Origin: Phytobacter palmae
GTDB taxonomy: Bacteria > Pseudomonadota > Gammaproteobacteria > Enterobacterales > Enterobacteriaceae
Assembly: GCA_900112785.1 (NCBI GenBank)
Contig: FONB01000002.1
Coordinates: 532,898-596,897 of the forward strand
DNA length: 64,000 nucleotides
Reading direction: 5' to 3'
In this document: piece after piece, positions 1 to 8,761 of the stretch
How the letters are laid out: the number at the start of each line of letters is the position of its first letter
Numbering within the stretch: the first letter of the stretch is position 1
The notes under the pieces: model-generated
What the model was told of the DNA's origin: nothing
Databases searched by the model: none
Seen by the model: only the letters and a program-made list of their open reading frames with translations
Made by a program: the position numbers and the translations under genes

Positions 1-14
1 ATGGAAAAAATACA

Positions 15-596
15 ATGAAAAGCTGGCTTGTAGCCCTACTTAGCGCGGCACTGATCTCTCCCCTGGCCGCATCGGCGGACAGCACTTATGTTTTCTTTCG
101 TCACGGCGAAAAACCGGACAACAATAGCGGGCAGCTCACCTGCAAAGGGTTGAACCGGGCGCTGACTCTTCCCTCGGTATTGCTCAAGCGCTACGGTAAC
201 CCGGATGCGCTGTATGCCTCTGCGCCAAAACAGAAAAAGACCGGCAGCTCCCTGCGCCCGCTAACGACCATCACGCCGCTGGCGATTCAGGTGTCCAAAC
301 CGGTGGTACTGCGTTTTCATGCAGATGACACCCGTGAACTGGTTTCCGCACTGCTGGCGCAGCAAAACCAGCCGCTGACATTTATCTCCTGGGAACACAA
401 AAATCTGGTCACCGCTGCGCGAACTCTGATTACTCAAACCGGAGGCGATGCCTCACAGGTTCCTTCATGGCCATCTGCGGACTTTGATTCGATTTATGTT
501 GTTCAGCTTGACGCGCAGCAGCATTTCAAATCCTTTACCCGTGATGCCGAAGGGCTGGATGGCGTCTCCAGCCAGTGTTCTGCCCCGACGCAATAG
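15..596 (+). CDS. periplasmic histidine phosphatase family protein
   Basis: A 193-residue protein with a clear signal peptide (about residues 1-21, ending in ASA). The mature part starts with the phosphohistidine signature FFRHGEK, where Arg-His-Gly is the catalytic core of the histidine phosphatase superfamily. A second conserved-looking Trp-Glu-His lies near residue 125. It probably removes phosphate from a small molecule or glycan in the periplasm; the substrate cannot be told. The ATG at 15 follows a weak GGA. It stands alone, with a possible weak hairpin just after the stop. The family call is good, the exact function open. Confidence 0.8.
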   Translation: MKSWLVALLSAALISPLAASADSTYVFFRHGEKPDNNSGQLTCKGLNRALTLPSVLLKRYGNPDALYASAPKQKKTGSSLRPLTTITPLAIQVSKPVVLRFHADDTRELVSALLAQQNQPLTFISWEHKNLVTAARTLITQTGGDASQVPSWPSADFDSIYVVQLDAQQHFKSFTRDAEGLDGVSSQCSAPTQ

Positions 597-1000
597 TCGG
601 GATAAAAGGAGTAGCGAGGGAAAGAATATCCTCGTTATTCCTTTTAAAATGCTAATGTTTCTTTTATAGGTACAATAATATGCGATAAAAATGGGCGAAA
701 GCAGAAGAGTAGTGCTATTAATAATTCTATTTAAAAACAAGAAGACAATTCGGGATACAACAGCGCATTATCTTTAAATCAGCAGCATGAAAACGGCCCG
801 TCTCCCGAGCTGAATACCAATACACCGGAGGGCCTGATTTAGTTTAAGGCAAAATAAATTTCTGAGGAAAAATAGCCCCCCAAATATACGTCTGGTATAT
901 ATCGAAAAATAAAGCAAAGAGAGAAAATCCATTTTGCGACTTTAGCGCTGAGTCTTATCGGTATTCATAATGTAACCAGTAAAGACAGGGTGGTTAATTA
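597..1000. other. intergenic region, 404 bp
   Basis: No credible gene is seen. The first 60 bases contain a weak stem (CGAGG and CCTCG arms near 615-635) followed by T-rich sequence that may end transcription of the phosphatase gene. The rest is AT-rich and presumably carries the promoter of the diguanylate cyclase gene. Confidence 0.5.
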
Positions 1001-3943
1001 ATGCACAGAGCAATGCATAAATATATCGACACTTTCACTGATACCCTGCGCATTTTCTTTTTTGGGTTTCTCCTTCTTTTCTGCCATCCGGTACTGGCAG
1101 AGGAACCACACATTGCATTAAGCGAATATTTTATTGAAACCTGGTCGACAAAAGACGGCCTGCCACACAATAGCATTAACGCCATCGCACAGACCCGGGA
1201 AGGTTATTTGTGGTTCGGCACCTGGGAAGGGTTCGCCCGTTACAACGGCAAAACCTTCCAGGTCTTCGAACGCGGCGGCGAAAGCGCAATGCCCGACTCC
1301 GGGACTCTGGCGTTCGTCGCCGGGCCAGACGGCAGCCTGCTGGTTGCAGGCGCACGCGGCGGCCTCTCTTCCTGGAAAGAGGGTGTCTGGACACCCTATG
1401 CGGCGGCGCCGACGATGATTGGTTCCGCCATGCGCGACAGTAAAGGCAATCTGTGGGTTACCATGCCAGGAAAAGGCCTGCTGATGCGCCCCGCTGGTGA
1501 AACCCGTGCAACGCGGGATGTGCATATCATCGATAACGTCACCGCCAACAAAAGCGTGGAAGACGCGAACGGCATTATCTGGGCGGCGACCGACAACGGT
1601 CTGTATCAGGTGGTCGACAATAAAGCGACACTGGTGTCTCCCGCCAGCGGTTTACCGCAGGTTCGCGCCTTTAGTTTGCTGGTCACAAACGATAATACCT
1701 TGCTGGTAGGCACCGAAGGCGGCGTCTGGAAGCGCGTCGGTGAAGGCTTTCAGCCACTACACCCGGAACTGACCAATGAAGTGGTCTCCACCATGATGCA
1801 GGATAAACGTGGAGATATCTGGTTCGGCACCATTAACCACGGCATCTTCCGCCTCAGTCCGGAGGGGCTGGAACATCTGAATATTGATAATGGTATTGTT
1901 CATAACCGCGTGCAAAGCATCCTGGAAGATCGGGAACAGAGCATCTGGATTGGCACCAACTCAGGATTAATTCGCCTGCGTCGTGCGCCGTTTATTACCG
2001 TTAGCACCCGCCAGGGGCTGAACGGCGACTATGTCCGCACCGTCATGACGCACTCGGATGGCAGTATCCTGGTGGGCACCAGTACGGGGCTAAACCGCAT
2101 TAAGAATGGGCACGTCGAACAAATTAACTGGGATCAACACACGCAGCCTTCTGTGCTGAGTCTGGGCGAGGCCACGGACGGTAGCGTATGGGTCGGCACC
2201 TATACCGATGGCCTGCTGCACTGGAAAAATGGCCAGTTGACCCCGGTGTTACAGCAATCTGGTGGCCTGCCGGGCAACGAGGTTCGCGCCATTCTTACCG
2301 ACCACCAGCAGAACCTGTGGATTGGTACGGCTTCCGGGTTGAGTGTCTTACGACCAAATGGCGCGCTCCATACCTACTCGGCAGACGACGGCCTTCCTGC
2401 CAGCTTTATTATGGCGTTGCAGGAAGACGAGCAGCGCCGCATTTGGGTGGGAACGGGGGTTGGAGTCTCCGTTTTCAATAACGGCAAATTTGAGCACATC
2501 AATATCTCTGCCATGGAGAATGCCGAATATGCTTTCGGCTTTTACAGCGAACCCGGCTATATGTGGATGACAACCGATCGGGGTTTGCTCCGCTATCGTA
2601 GCAGCGACGGCGCAATCGGTATGGTGGGGCGCAAAAATGGTCTGCCCATCGACAAACTGTTCCAGGTCATACCCGACAACATGGGTTACCTGTGGCTTAG
2701 CTCGAACCGCGGCATGATTCGGATAAACAAAGCCGAAGCCGTGGATGTTATTGAGGGCCGCAAGCAGCACATTGCTGTGACCACTTTCGGTGAAAGCGAC
2801 GGCATGATCAGCGCGCAGGCCAATGGCGGCTCAATGCCCGCCGCCACGCGCGCTGGCGATGGCGGTATCTGGGTTGCGACCGCCCGCGGTGCGGTGATGG
2901 TTCACCCGGAACGACTAGGGGAATTTAGCAAGACGCGGTTAGCTGCGGTAGTGGAGTCGGTCGAGAGTAACACCACGCCGCTCAATAATGACTATACCTT
3001 CCCTGCCGGAACGACACGCATCCAGATTAACTATTCCGGTCTGGGCTACATTTTGCCAGAGCGGATTCGTTATCGCACCCGTCTGGAGGGCTTTGACCCG
3101 CAGTGGATCGATCGCGAAAACAATACGTCAGCGGAATATACCAACCTGCCGCCGGGGAATTACCGCTTCAACGTTTCCGCCAGTTACCCCAACGGGGAGT
3201 GGAATGGCACGAACACGGTTATCAACCTGCGTATTAAGCCGTTTTTCTGGCAGCGGCCACTCTTCCAGGCGCTGTTTGTGTTGTTGATTCTGCTGGCGCT
3301 GTTTGCGATCTTTCGCTGGCGTCTGAGGCAGGCACGCCGTAATGAAGAGCGTCTGCGAACGCTGATTGCCGCCAAGACGCTGGCCTTACAGGAGCAGGCT
3401 GAGGAGTTTGAACGGCAGGCTAAAGAGGATCAGTTAACCAGGCTGGCGAACCGTCGGGTCTTTGATAAACAGCTAATGCTCGGCTTCGACGATGCCCGTG
3501 CGCACGGTTATCCGCTGACGCTGGCAATCTTCGATATCGATCACTTTAAGCAGATAAATGACCGTTGGTCGCATGTGGTGGGCGATAAGGTTCTGCAAAG
3601 TATCGGGGACCTGCTGCGTAGCACCCAGCAGGATGCCAGGCTGAGCGCCCGCTGGGGCGGCGAGGAGTTCACTCTGCTGTTCCCTCATATGCCCATCGCG
3701 CAGGCCACGGCGATTTGCGAGTCGCTGCGCGTCACCTTATCGCAGACGGATTATCGGCATATTGCCGAAGGGCTGCAGGTGACAGCGAGCTTTGGTCTGG
3801 CGGAATCGTCTTCTGCCAGTGACAGCAATGAGTTAATTAAACAGGCCGACCACGCGCTGTATATCGCTAAACAGACGGGCCGCAACAAAGTGGTGTGCTG
3901 GTCCGGCGAAGAGGATCTCGCATCCGGTCATTTCCAGATTTAG
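1001..3943 (+). CDS. periplasmic beta-propeller sensor diguanylate cyclase
   Basis: A 980-residue protein. An N-terminal signal sequence (hydrophobic near residues 17-34) leads into a long periplasmic region of repeated units with D(G/N)xxWxGT-like blades, typical of two-component regulator propellers (about residues 40-640). A Y_Y_Y domain follows (about 660-745), then one membrane helix (about 752-773), a short coiled coil and a GGDEF domain. The active loop reads GGEEF at residues 886-890, so synthesis of cyclic di-GMP is expected. No RxxD inhibition site is visible just upstream. It probably senses a carbohydrate or other periplasmic ligand. No operon partner is seen. Confidence 0.9.
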   Translation: MHRAMHKYIDTFTDTLRIFFFGFLLLFCHPVLAEEPHIALSEYFIETWSTKDGLPHNSINAIAQTREGYLWFGTWEGFARYNGKTFQVFERGGESAMPDSGTLAFVAGPDGSLLVAGARGGLSSWKEGVWTPYAAAPTMIGSAMRDSKGNLWVTMPGKGLLMRPAGETRATRDVHIIDNVTANKSVEDANGIIWAATDNGLYQVVDNKATLVSPASGLPQVRAFSLLVTNDNTLLVGTEGGVWKRVGEGFQPLHPELTNEVVSTMMQDKRGDIWFGTINHGIFRLSPEGLEHLNIDNGIVHNRVQSILEDREQSIWIGTNSGLIRLRRAPFITVSTRQGLNGDYVRTVMTHSDGSILVGTSTGLNRIKNGHVEQINWDQHTQPSVLSLGEATDGSVWVGTYTDGLLHWKNGQLTPVLQQSGGLPGNEVRAILTDHQQNLWIGTASGLSVLRPNGALHTYSADDGLPASFIMALQEDEQRRIWVGTGVGVSVFNNGKFEHINISAMENAEYAFGFYSEPGYMWMTTDRGLLRYRSSDGAIGMVGRKNGLPIDKLFQVIPDNMGYLWLSSNRGMIRINKAEAVDVIEGRKQHIAVTTFGESDGMISAQANGGSMPAATRAGDGGIWVATARGAVMVHPERLGEFSKTRLAAVVESVESNTTPLNNDYTFPAGTTRIQINYSGLGYILPERIRYRTRLEGFDPQWIDRENNTSAEYTNLPPGNYRFNVSASYPNGEWNGTNTVINLRIKPFFWQRPLFQALFVLLILLALFAIFRWRLRQARRNEERLRTLIAAKTLALQEQAEEFERQAKEDQLTRLANRRVFDKQLMLGFDDARAHGYPLTLAIFDIDHFKQINDRWSHVVGDKVLQSIGDLLRSTQQDARLSARWGGEEFTLLFPHMPIAQATAICESLRVTLSQTDYRHIAEGLQVTASFGLAESSSASDSNELIKQADHALYIAKQTGRNKVVCWSGEEDLASGHFQI

Positions 3944-4037
3944 GTGGATGGCGTAATCCACAGCCAATTGAAACCCGACAGCGTAATTTCCTTTGCGGGA
4001 ATAACGCTGTGTGAAAGCACACAACGATGCAGAAATA

Positions 4038-4403
4038 CTACTCGCAAGCAGCCATAAGTTCGCCGGACTTATCAAAGGCAACGGAACATTTTTTTGCCGC
4101 AGCCGGGACAATTAACCCGACGGTCTGCTTCGTGTTCTTATAGCGGCATATAAAATAGAGCGATGTTTTATACTTTTTAGCCTCATCCTGATAATCAGGC
4201 AGCGTCCATACCGTCTCCCGGTCGTTATCCGGCATAAGATTAACGAAATCTTCAGGTGGCCCAACAAACAAACTGGCATCGCTTAAGGGGTGGGTTTTAT
4301 CTTGCAGCGTTGGATGTGACGGACATAGCGTTGTGGTTGCCTGAGCCACTCCAATAGATAAAGACAATACCATTACCGACATAAAAAACTTATACCATGG
4401 CAC
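4038..4403 (-). CDS. STY0301-type periplasmic immunity-like protein (distal copy)
   Basis: A 121-residue secreted protein with a signal peptide ending in VAQA and paired cysteines in the mature part, including CRY and a C-terminal AACE. I chose the GTG at 4403: a GGAG lies 9 bases upstream, and the resulting N-terminus MPW aligns with MSW of the neighbouring paralogue and gives the same length of 121 residues. It shares GPPE, LMPD, DYQD and the CRYK segment with the 4577-4942 gene. The family often sits beside Tae2/BPSL0067 amidase genes, so immunity to a cell wall amidase is inferred. It lies 173 bp beyond its paralogue and may be an orphan immunity gene. Confidence 0.75.
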   Translation of the reverse strand: MPWYKFFMSVMVLSLSIGVAQATTTLCPSHPTLQDKTHPLSDASLFVGPPEDFVNLMPDNDRETVWTLPDYQDEAKKYKTSLYFICRYKNTKQTVGLIVPAAAKKCSVAFDKSGELMAACE

Positions 4404-4576
4404 GGTGGTAAACTCCGTCAAAGTGCGAATATCCCTTTATAATAACGGGTGGTGGCTGACATTCCTGATTTGTTCAGAGGCTTCGTTGAAGCAACTCTGC
4501 CCGCAGAAAAAACCCTGACAACCACCTCTCCATTTAACCTCCATCGCCACGGTGTTTTTTCCGTTTACGCCCGGGG

Positions 4577-4942
4577 TCACTCACAGCTCGCTAACACAGC
4601 GTCTTTCTTGCCATAATGGGCCGAGCATTTTTTTGCATCGGCAGGAACTTTAATTATTTCGGTTTTGTCTGTTCCTTTATAACGGCAGACCAGGAATAAA
4701 GAGGTGTTATGCTCTTTCACATAATCCTGATAATCTTTTAATGTCCATTCCCACGCATCAAGGGTGTCTGGCATTAAATCCGCTTTCTCTTCGGGAGGCC
4801 CCATAAAGAGACTGACGTAATTCATTGTGTGTGTCTTATTATTTTCCTTTAACGTCTCCGGACAATTTATTTTTTCGGCCTGAGCAATACCTGAAAACAA
4901 GAACATACTGGCGCTCAATAACAATAGGTTATTCCACGACAT
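4577..4942 (-). CDS. STY0301-type periplasmic immunity-like protein (proximal copy)
   Basis: A 121-residue secreted protein with a signal peptide ending IAQA and conserved cysteines (NCPE, CRYK, final SCE). The ATG at 4942 is preceded by GGAG at 9 bases and lies inside the end of the upstream amidase-like gene, overlapping it by 14 bases, so the two are probably translationally coupled. That arrangement, the export signal and the small size are those of a toxin-immunity pair. From family knowledge the partner would be neutralised in the periplasm, where it attacks peptidoglycan. Immunity is inferred from context. Confidence 0.78.
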   Translation of the reverse strand: MSWNNLLLLSASMFLFSGIAQAEKINCPETLKENNKTHTMNYVSLFMGPPEEKADLMPDTLDAWEWTLKDYQDYVKEHNTSLFLVCRYKGTDKTEIIKVPADAKKCSAHYGKKDAVLASCE

Positions 4943-5363
4943 AATAGTTATCTCCATTGTTTTCAATGCGCGGCGTTTTTAAAAATTTAATGGTGCGTTC
5001 ACTGACGGGCTTAGGAGCAACGACCAGACGTCCCTGGCTGTCGCGATGTCGCCCCACCCACTGATCCAACACTTTTATGCCTGATGCATCCTGTCCTAAA
5101 TAAATAGCAGCGTGGGAACTCCCATCAGTATGGTTGCCATAGCGGCCATCCGGGTCAAACGTGGCTATCGCCGTACCGGGCGCAATGGTCATATTACCTT
5201 TCACTAATACACCCCGTTTCCAGGCAACTGTGCGCGGCATGTTCGCCGCTTTTTGTGTGTATGCCACACATTGACCATTACCCACAGACTGACCGACATA
5301 CGCTAATGGTGTTTTTGCGATATATGCCATGAAGTTACATCCGTCGAAGTTGAGAGATGACAT
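4929..5363 (-). CDS. Tae2-like (BPSL0067 family) peptidoglycan amidase toxin
   Basis: A small protein without a signal peptide. From the internal start at 5330 (MAYIAK) it is 133 residues; the longer start at 5363 gives 144. The family's cysteine stands in NGQC (Cys21 in the shorter form) and the histidine in SSHAAIYLG (His73), the dyad expected of an NlpC/P60-like amidase. A KVLDQW block follows, and the C-terminus is NYYVVE. I recall BPSL0067 proteins as matching the type VI effector family Tae2, which cuts peptide crosslinks of the cell wall. No type VI secretion genes lie in the window, so delivery must be encoded elsewhere. It overlaps its probable immunity gene by 14 bases. Confidence 0.75.
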   Translation of the reverse strand: MSSLNFDGCNFMAYIAKTPLAYVGQSVGNGQCVAYTQKAANMPRTVAWKRGVLVKGNMTIAPGTAIATFDPDGRYGNHTDGSSHAAIYLGQDASGIKVLDQWVGRHRDSQGRLVVAPKPVSERTIKFLKTPRIENNGDNYYVVE

Positions 5364-5541
5364 TCTGCACCGAATGTAAAGTTATGCAAATAGAGGATAA
5401 TGGCGGATTTTAAATTAAGAAAATTCCTGGATGAGAAGAGTATGTATTATATATTCATCAATATGTTAAGTACCTAAAACGATATACCATCCTTTTGCGT
5501 AATAGCTACACGGGTTAATCGCATCTCGCAAAGAAGGAAGT

Positions 5542-5568
5542 AAAAGGCGATCCTGACCCTCGCCTTTA
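5542..5568 (-). terminator. probable terminator of the 5577-6962 gene
   Basis: Inverted arms AAAGGCGA and TCGCCTTT (5543-5550, 5560-5567) just beyond the stop codon; in the leftward direction the hairpin is followed by TTTTAC. Confidence 0.6.
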
Positions 5569-5576
5569 TATCGGCT

Positions 5577-6962
5577 TTATAACAGTGCGTGAGAGATCTC
5601 TTTAATCGCTTTCATGCCGGAACCAAAACGCATGATGGCGTCCCGATGTTTTTCCAGCTCGCTGTAGGGTAACCAGGCCATATTCAAATCGGTGATACGA
5701 CTGAATGCCGGACGCTTTAATTGTCCCCTGATATCATTCTCACGGCTATCAGGCGCCACCAGAAAGAGCTCAGTTGAGACAGACATATCATTGCCGTTGA
5801 GCACTAAATCCAGCATACGGCAGATCCCCGAGTAAATTGACGTTGAGTGTTCCACTTCAAAAGCCGCGACAATCTGCTCGCTCTTTGGTGCCAGCCACAG
5901 AACATCAATCAGGCGTGTCGCCTCAGCACCTTTAGCTGACTGGATGCTTTCCGGAAGCGTTTTTAAACACCCCGTAGACAAGGCAACACCCTGATGAAGG
6001 CGTTTATGATCGTTGGCGGCAATCCACACGTCATACCCTAACGCTTTGCCAATATCACGCAGCCACGCCTGAATTTCGGTGTGAGTACGTTCATTTTCAC
6101 CATCCTGAATCTGCGCTTTGCTGGGTGTCGCGAGTGGCCGTACTGCCTCAAGGTATACATTCCAGTCCATGTCGGCAGTCGGCGAGTCATCCAGAGGTGG
6201 TGCCGGATAGCGGCCTGATCCAATATCAAAAAGTAACCCGCCAATAGCGCCCAAATCATTTGACAACATATCGCGGTATTTCTCATTCAGATCGAGGATT
6301 CCCTGACGCATAGCAAGAAAATGCGGCCAACTGCCCAGCTTAACTTTCGCACCTGTAAGCGCGTTGTAACCGTTAACTATCGCAGTATTGAAGGGAGGGA
6401 TATGCGTTGGGTGAAGAAAATAGAGCAAGTTGGCAACAGCCGGCCCCAGCCCTTTAATTTTCAATGCATCAAGATTATTGATGTGCTCCAGAATATCGTC
6501 CACACGCACCGCACAGGAACACTGATGTAAAAGCCTGGCAAACGCCTTCTGATTAGCGCTATTTTCATAAATATCAGGAATACGCAGTTTCGGTTTCCAC
6601 AGAAAAGCGTGGTCGGCGCCTTTGAAGATCTGCTTCTGCTCCGCAATGGAGTGAACAATCGTCTCCAGCGAAGATCCCCGATAGGCAACGCCAAATTTTT
6701 CCTGCTCAATTTCATCCACCACCACCGCAATACCACTGCGGATCGAGCGAAAATTTTTCAGTCTTTTTTCCCACAAAAACCATGTCTGATACGTGGCCCC
6801 GGGATCGTTGCGCCAGCGCTGAATTAAACGCTGGATTCTGTCTTTATCCGTTGACTTAGGTTGCAGAACATCATTTGCCATAACCATAACCAGTTTGTCT
6901 TTAATTATCATTGAGAGGATGGTGTGACCCATTGATATGGGTAATAAGACGTGCTCTGACAT
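5577..6962 (-). CDS. orphan HhH plus PD-(D/E)XK-like protein, putative nuclease
   Basis: A 461-residue protein I do not recognise by name. A helix-hairpin-helix-like block IKGLGPAVANLL (about residues 169-180) suggests non-specific DNA binding. The C-terminal third contains an acidic residue in LIDVLWLAP (D353) followed by AAFEVEHS (E369, E371), which resembles the D-(E/D)xK/E core of restriction-like nucleases, with Glu in place of Lys. No methyltransferase gene is adjacent, so it is not an ordinary type II restriction system. The start is uncertain: 6962 lacks a good ribosome binding site, and an internal Met near residue 28 (MANDVLQ) is possible. It sits in an accessory block between toxin and esterase genes. 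Function unknown. Confidence 0.55.
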   Translation of the reverse strand: MSEHVLLPISMGHTILSMIIKDKLVMVMANDVLQPKSTDKDRIQRLIQRWRNDPGATYQTWFLWEKRLKNFRSIRSGIAVVVDEIEQEKFGVAYRGSSLETIVHSIAEQKQIFKGADHAFLWKPKLRIPDIYENSANQKAFARLLHQCSCAVRVDDILEHINNLDALKIKGLGPAVANLLYFLHPTHIPPFNTAIVNGYNALTGAKVKLGSWPHFLAMRQGILDLNEKYRDMLSNDLGAIGGLLFDIGSGRYPAPPLDDSPTADMDWNVYLEAVRPLATPSKAQIQDGENERTHTEIQAWLRDIGKALGYDVWIAANDHKRLHQGVALSTGCLKTLPESIQSAKGAEATRLIDVLWLAPKSEQIVAAFEVEHSTSIYSGICRMLDLVLNGNDMSVSTELFLVAPDSRENDIRGQLKRPAFSRITDLNMAWLPYSELEKHRDAIMRFGSGMKAIKEISHALL

Positions 6963-7091
6963 TCAACTGCGGCATGGCATTGCGGTGATTGATGTCCATC
7001 AATCTTTTGCAGGGGGACGTAAAATAATCTGAGCCTGCCCTCTCCTTATAAAAAGGCTATCAATGACAGGCTCATCGTCGGACAACGGAGA

Positions 7092-8111
7092 TTACAGAGT
7101 GGATTTTTTGTCTGTCTTCGCTGGCGCGTTCTGTTTTGTCGGTGCGCCCAGCGTGTGCTTAAACCAGGCGACAACATGGTCAATCACCTGCGGCTGATAC
7201 CAGTGAATATCGCCATGCTCCGCCCCCTCAACCAGGACATATTCAGCGGTGTCATTTTTGGCTTTCAGCGCCTGATACAGTTGCGCACTTTGCTGCGGAG
7301 AAACCAGCGTATCCGCGCTGCCGTGCATAATTAAAAACGGCGGTTCATGGCCGGAAATATGGCCCATTGGGCTTGCGGCGAGCGCTTTTTTCGGGTCGCT
7401 GTCGATAGTCGCCCCGGCAAATGTGCGAAACGCCGTACCATGGACCAGTAATGCTTCGGTCACCGCCGCAGAGCGATGCACCTGCTGTATCTGTTCCGGG
7501 AAACCTTCGCCAATATTGATCAAATTCGAGATGCCATAAATCGTGGCGACACCCTGAACGTCAGATGACTGCCCGGGATAATCTCCTTTGTCATACTCTT
7601 TTTCGCCATTGGTGGTGCCCAGCATTTGCGCCAGCCATCCTCCGGCGGAATCGCCCAGCACGGCAATACGGGCAGGATCAATGTTGTACTCTTTGGCATG
7701 TGCCCTGAGGTAACGTACGGCCGTTTTCCCGTCAACCAGAGGGGCCGGGAATTTATCCGGTATCACACGATATTCGGCAGCAGCAACCACATAACCTGCA
7801 TTCGCCAGCGCCATACACATCGCAATGTATTTATCGTGATTGGCAGTCATAAAACCACCGCCTGGGAAGTAGACAATCGCCGGTTTCAGATCATTATTGC
7901 GCGGCACCAACAGTGACATCCTGAGCTGCCTGATCGCTACGCCATCTTTGACCTGCGAATAAATCACGTTGCTGAATAAATCGGTTTGATCCTGTGACGG
8001 CGTGAATTTCATTATCTTTGCGCCCTCGGTTGATCCGGGTAAGGGGTTAGCCATGGAAACAGCGGATGACAACAGCATACAGCCCGCCAGAATAAGGGAA
8101 GTTGATTTCAT
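7092..8111 (-). CDS. secreted alpha/beta hydrolase (esterase)
   Basis: A 339-residue protein with a signal peptide (about residues 1-21, ending SMA). An oxyanion-hole motif FPGGGF (near residue 85), the nucleophile elbow GDSAGG (Ser near residue 153) and a late acid/His pair (SADTLVSP, GAEHGD) form a complete catalytic triad of the BD-FAE/esterase type. It probably cleaves acyl or feruloyl esters in the periplasm. It is monocistronic; a GAGCCTG/CAGGCTC stem at 7031-7073 may end its transcript. The family call is sure, the substrate is not. Confidence 0.85.
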   Translation of the reverse strand: MKSTSLILAGCMLLSSAVSMANPLPGSTEGAKIMKFTPSQDQTDLFSNVIYSQVKDGVAIRQLRMSLLVPRNNDLKPAIVYFPGGGFMTANHDKYIAMCMALANAGYVVAAAEYRVIPDKFPAPLVDGKTAVRYLRAHAKEYNIDPARIAVLGDSAGGWLAQMLGTTNGEKEYDKGDYPGQSSDVQGVATIYGISNLINIGEGFPEQIQQVHRSAAVTEALLVHGTAFRTFAGATIDSDPKKALAASPMGHISGHEPPFLIMHGSADTLVSPQQSAQLYQALKAKNDTAEYVLVEGAEHGDIHWYQPQVIDHVVAWFKHTLGAPTKQNAPAKTDKKSTL

Positions 8112-8271
8112 AATATCCTTCTTGTGTAGGGTAATTTTTCCCGATCCTGACGCAGGATATCATTCGAATTAACCGATGAATAATGCAAGAAGTTGATGTA
8201 ATTGATGCAAAAATCCGATGAGTTGCGCGTGAGATTTTCTGGCGCGGATGATTTTACAACCAGATGCTTAG
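8112..8271. other. intergenic, promoter side of the esterase gene
   Basis: AT-rich sequence upstream of the leftward esterase gene. No gene is seen; it ends in the degraded toxin fragment described next. Confidence 0.4.
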
Positions 8272-8478
8272 TGTAACGAACCAAACTTCATATTTATGGG
8301 CTCAATGAGGTTCAGAAAGGCCAGCCTGGTTGCAGTGCAAGATAACTGTCGACCATCTGGCGATAAACGAGGCGAAAAAGTAATTACACCTGATCCCGTC
8401 AGCCTGCGAATAATCCGATTTACGCAGCAATCTCGCCCCGAAAACGTTGCAGAGAACAACTATGTCGTGGAGTAAGGT
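8272..8478 (+). pseudogene. decayed Tae2-like amidase, C-terminal fragment
   Basis: After a stop at 8269 the rightward frame reads through 68 codons to TAA at 8476. Its C-terminal part aligns with the intact amidase at 4929-5363: VSLRIIRF against VSERTIKF, then ENNYVVE against DNYYVVE, with 13 of the last 25 residues identical. An FIFMG block corresponds to AIYLG after the catalytic His. The Cys-containing N-terminus and the His are missing, so it must be dead. It has the opposite strand and a different sequence from the intact copy, so it is a separate family member and not a recent duplicate. Confidence 0.7.
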
Positions 8479-8524
8479 AATAATAATGGTAGGTTGCGTG
8501 GTTTTTCTGTCCTCAACTGTATAA
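8462..8524 (+). pseudogene. truncated immunity gene (signal peptide only)
   Basis: An ATG at 8462 lies inside the last codons of the decayed amidase fragment, exactly as the intact immunity gene starts inside the intact amidase gene. It encodes only 20 residues, beginning MSWSKVII and reading like the hydrophobic core of a signal peptide, before TAA at 8522. The intact copy begins MSWNNLLL. I read this as the start of a lost STY0301-type immunity gene. Confidence 0.55.
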
Positions 8525-8761
8525 ATAACGAAATCCACAACGCGAAAAAAACCATGCTATTACGTCGAAAAATAGCGAGACGGGTCAGATTACAACAATT
8601 CATTGTTGTCGGAGCATTACAAAGGGACGTATGTAGATAAACCTTTGAAAAAATCATATACAAGTAATAATTTGATCCCGTAGAGTATCACAAAAGTCAC
8701 AAAATTTGTGTGGACCCAGACCTTTATGGACGTAAAACTGCAACCTATGATGGAAAGAGAG
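8525..8761. other. intergenic, no gene seen
   Basis: AT-rich sequence between the broken immunity gene and the membrane protein. No recognisable remainder of an immunity gene is readable; it presumably holds the promoter of the membrane protein gene. Confidence 0.35.

Noticed and set aside
1134..1443. Several long frames on both strands inside the diguanylate cyclase gene
   Set aside because: They are by-products of the GC-rich codon pattern of the real gene and have no start signals.
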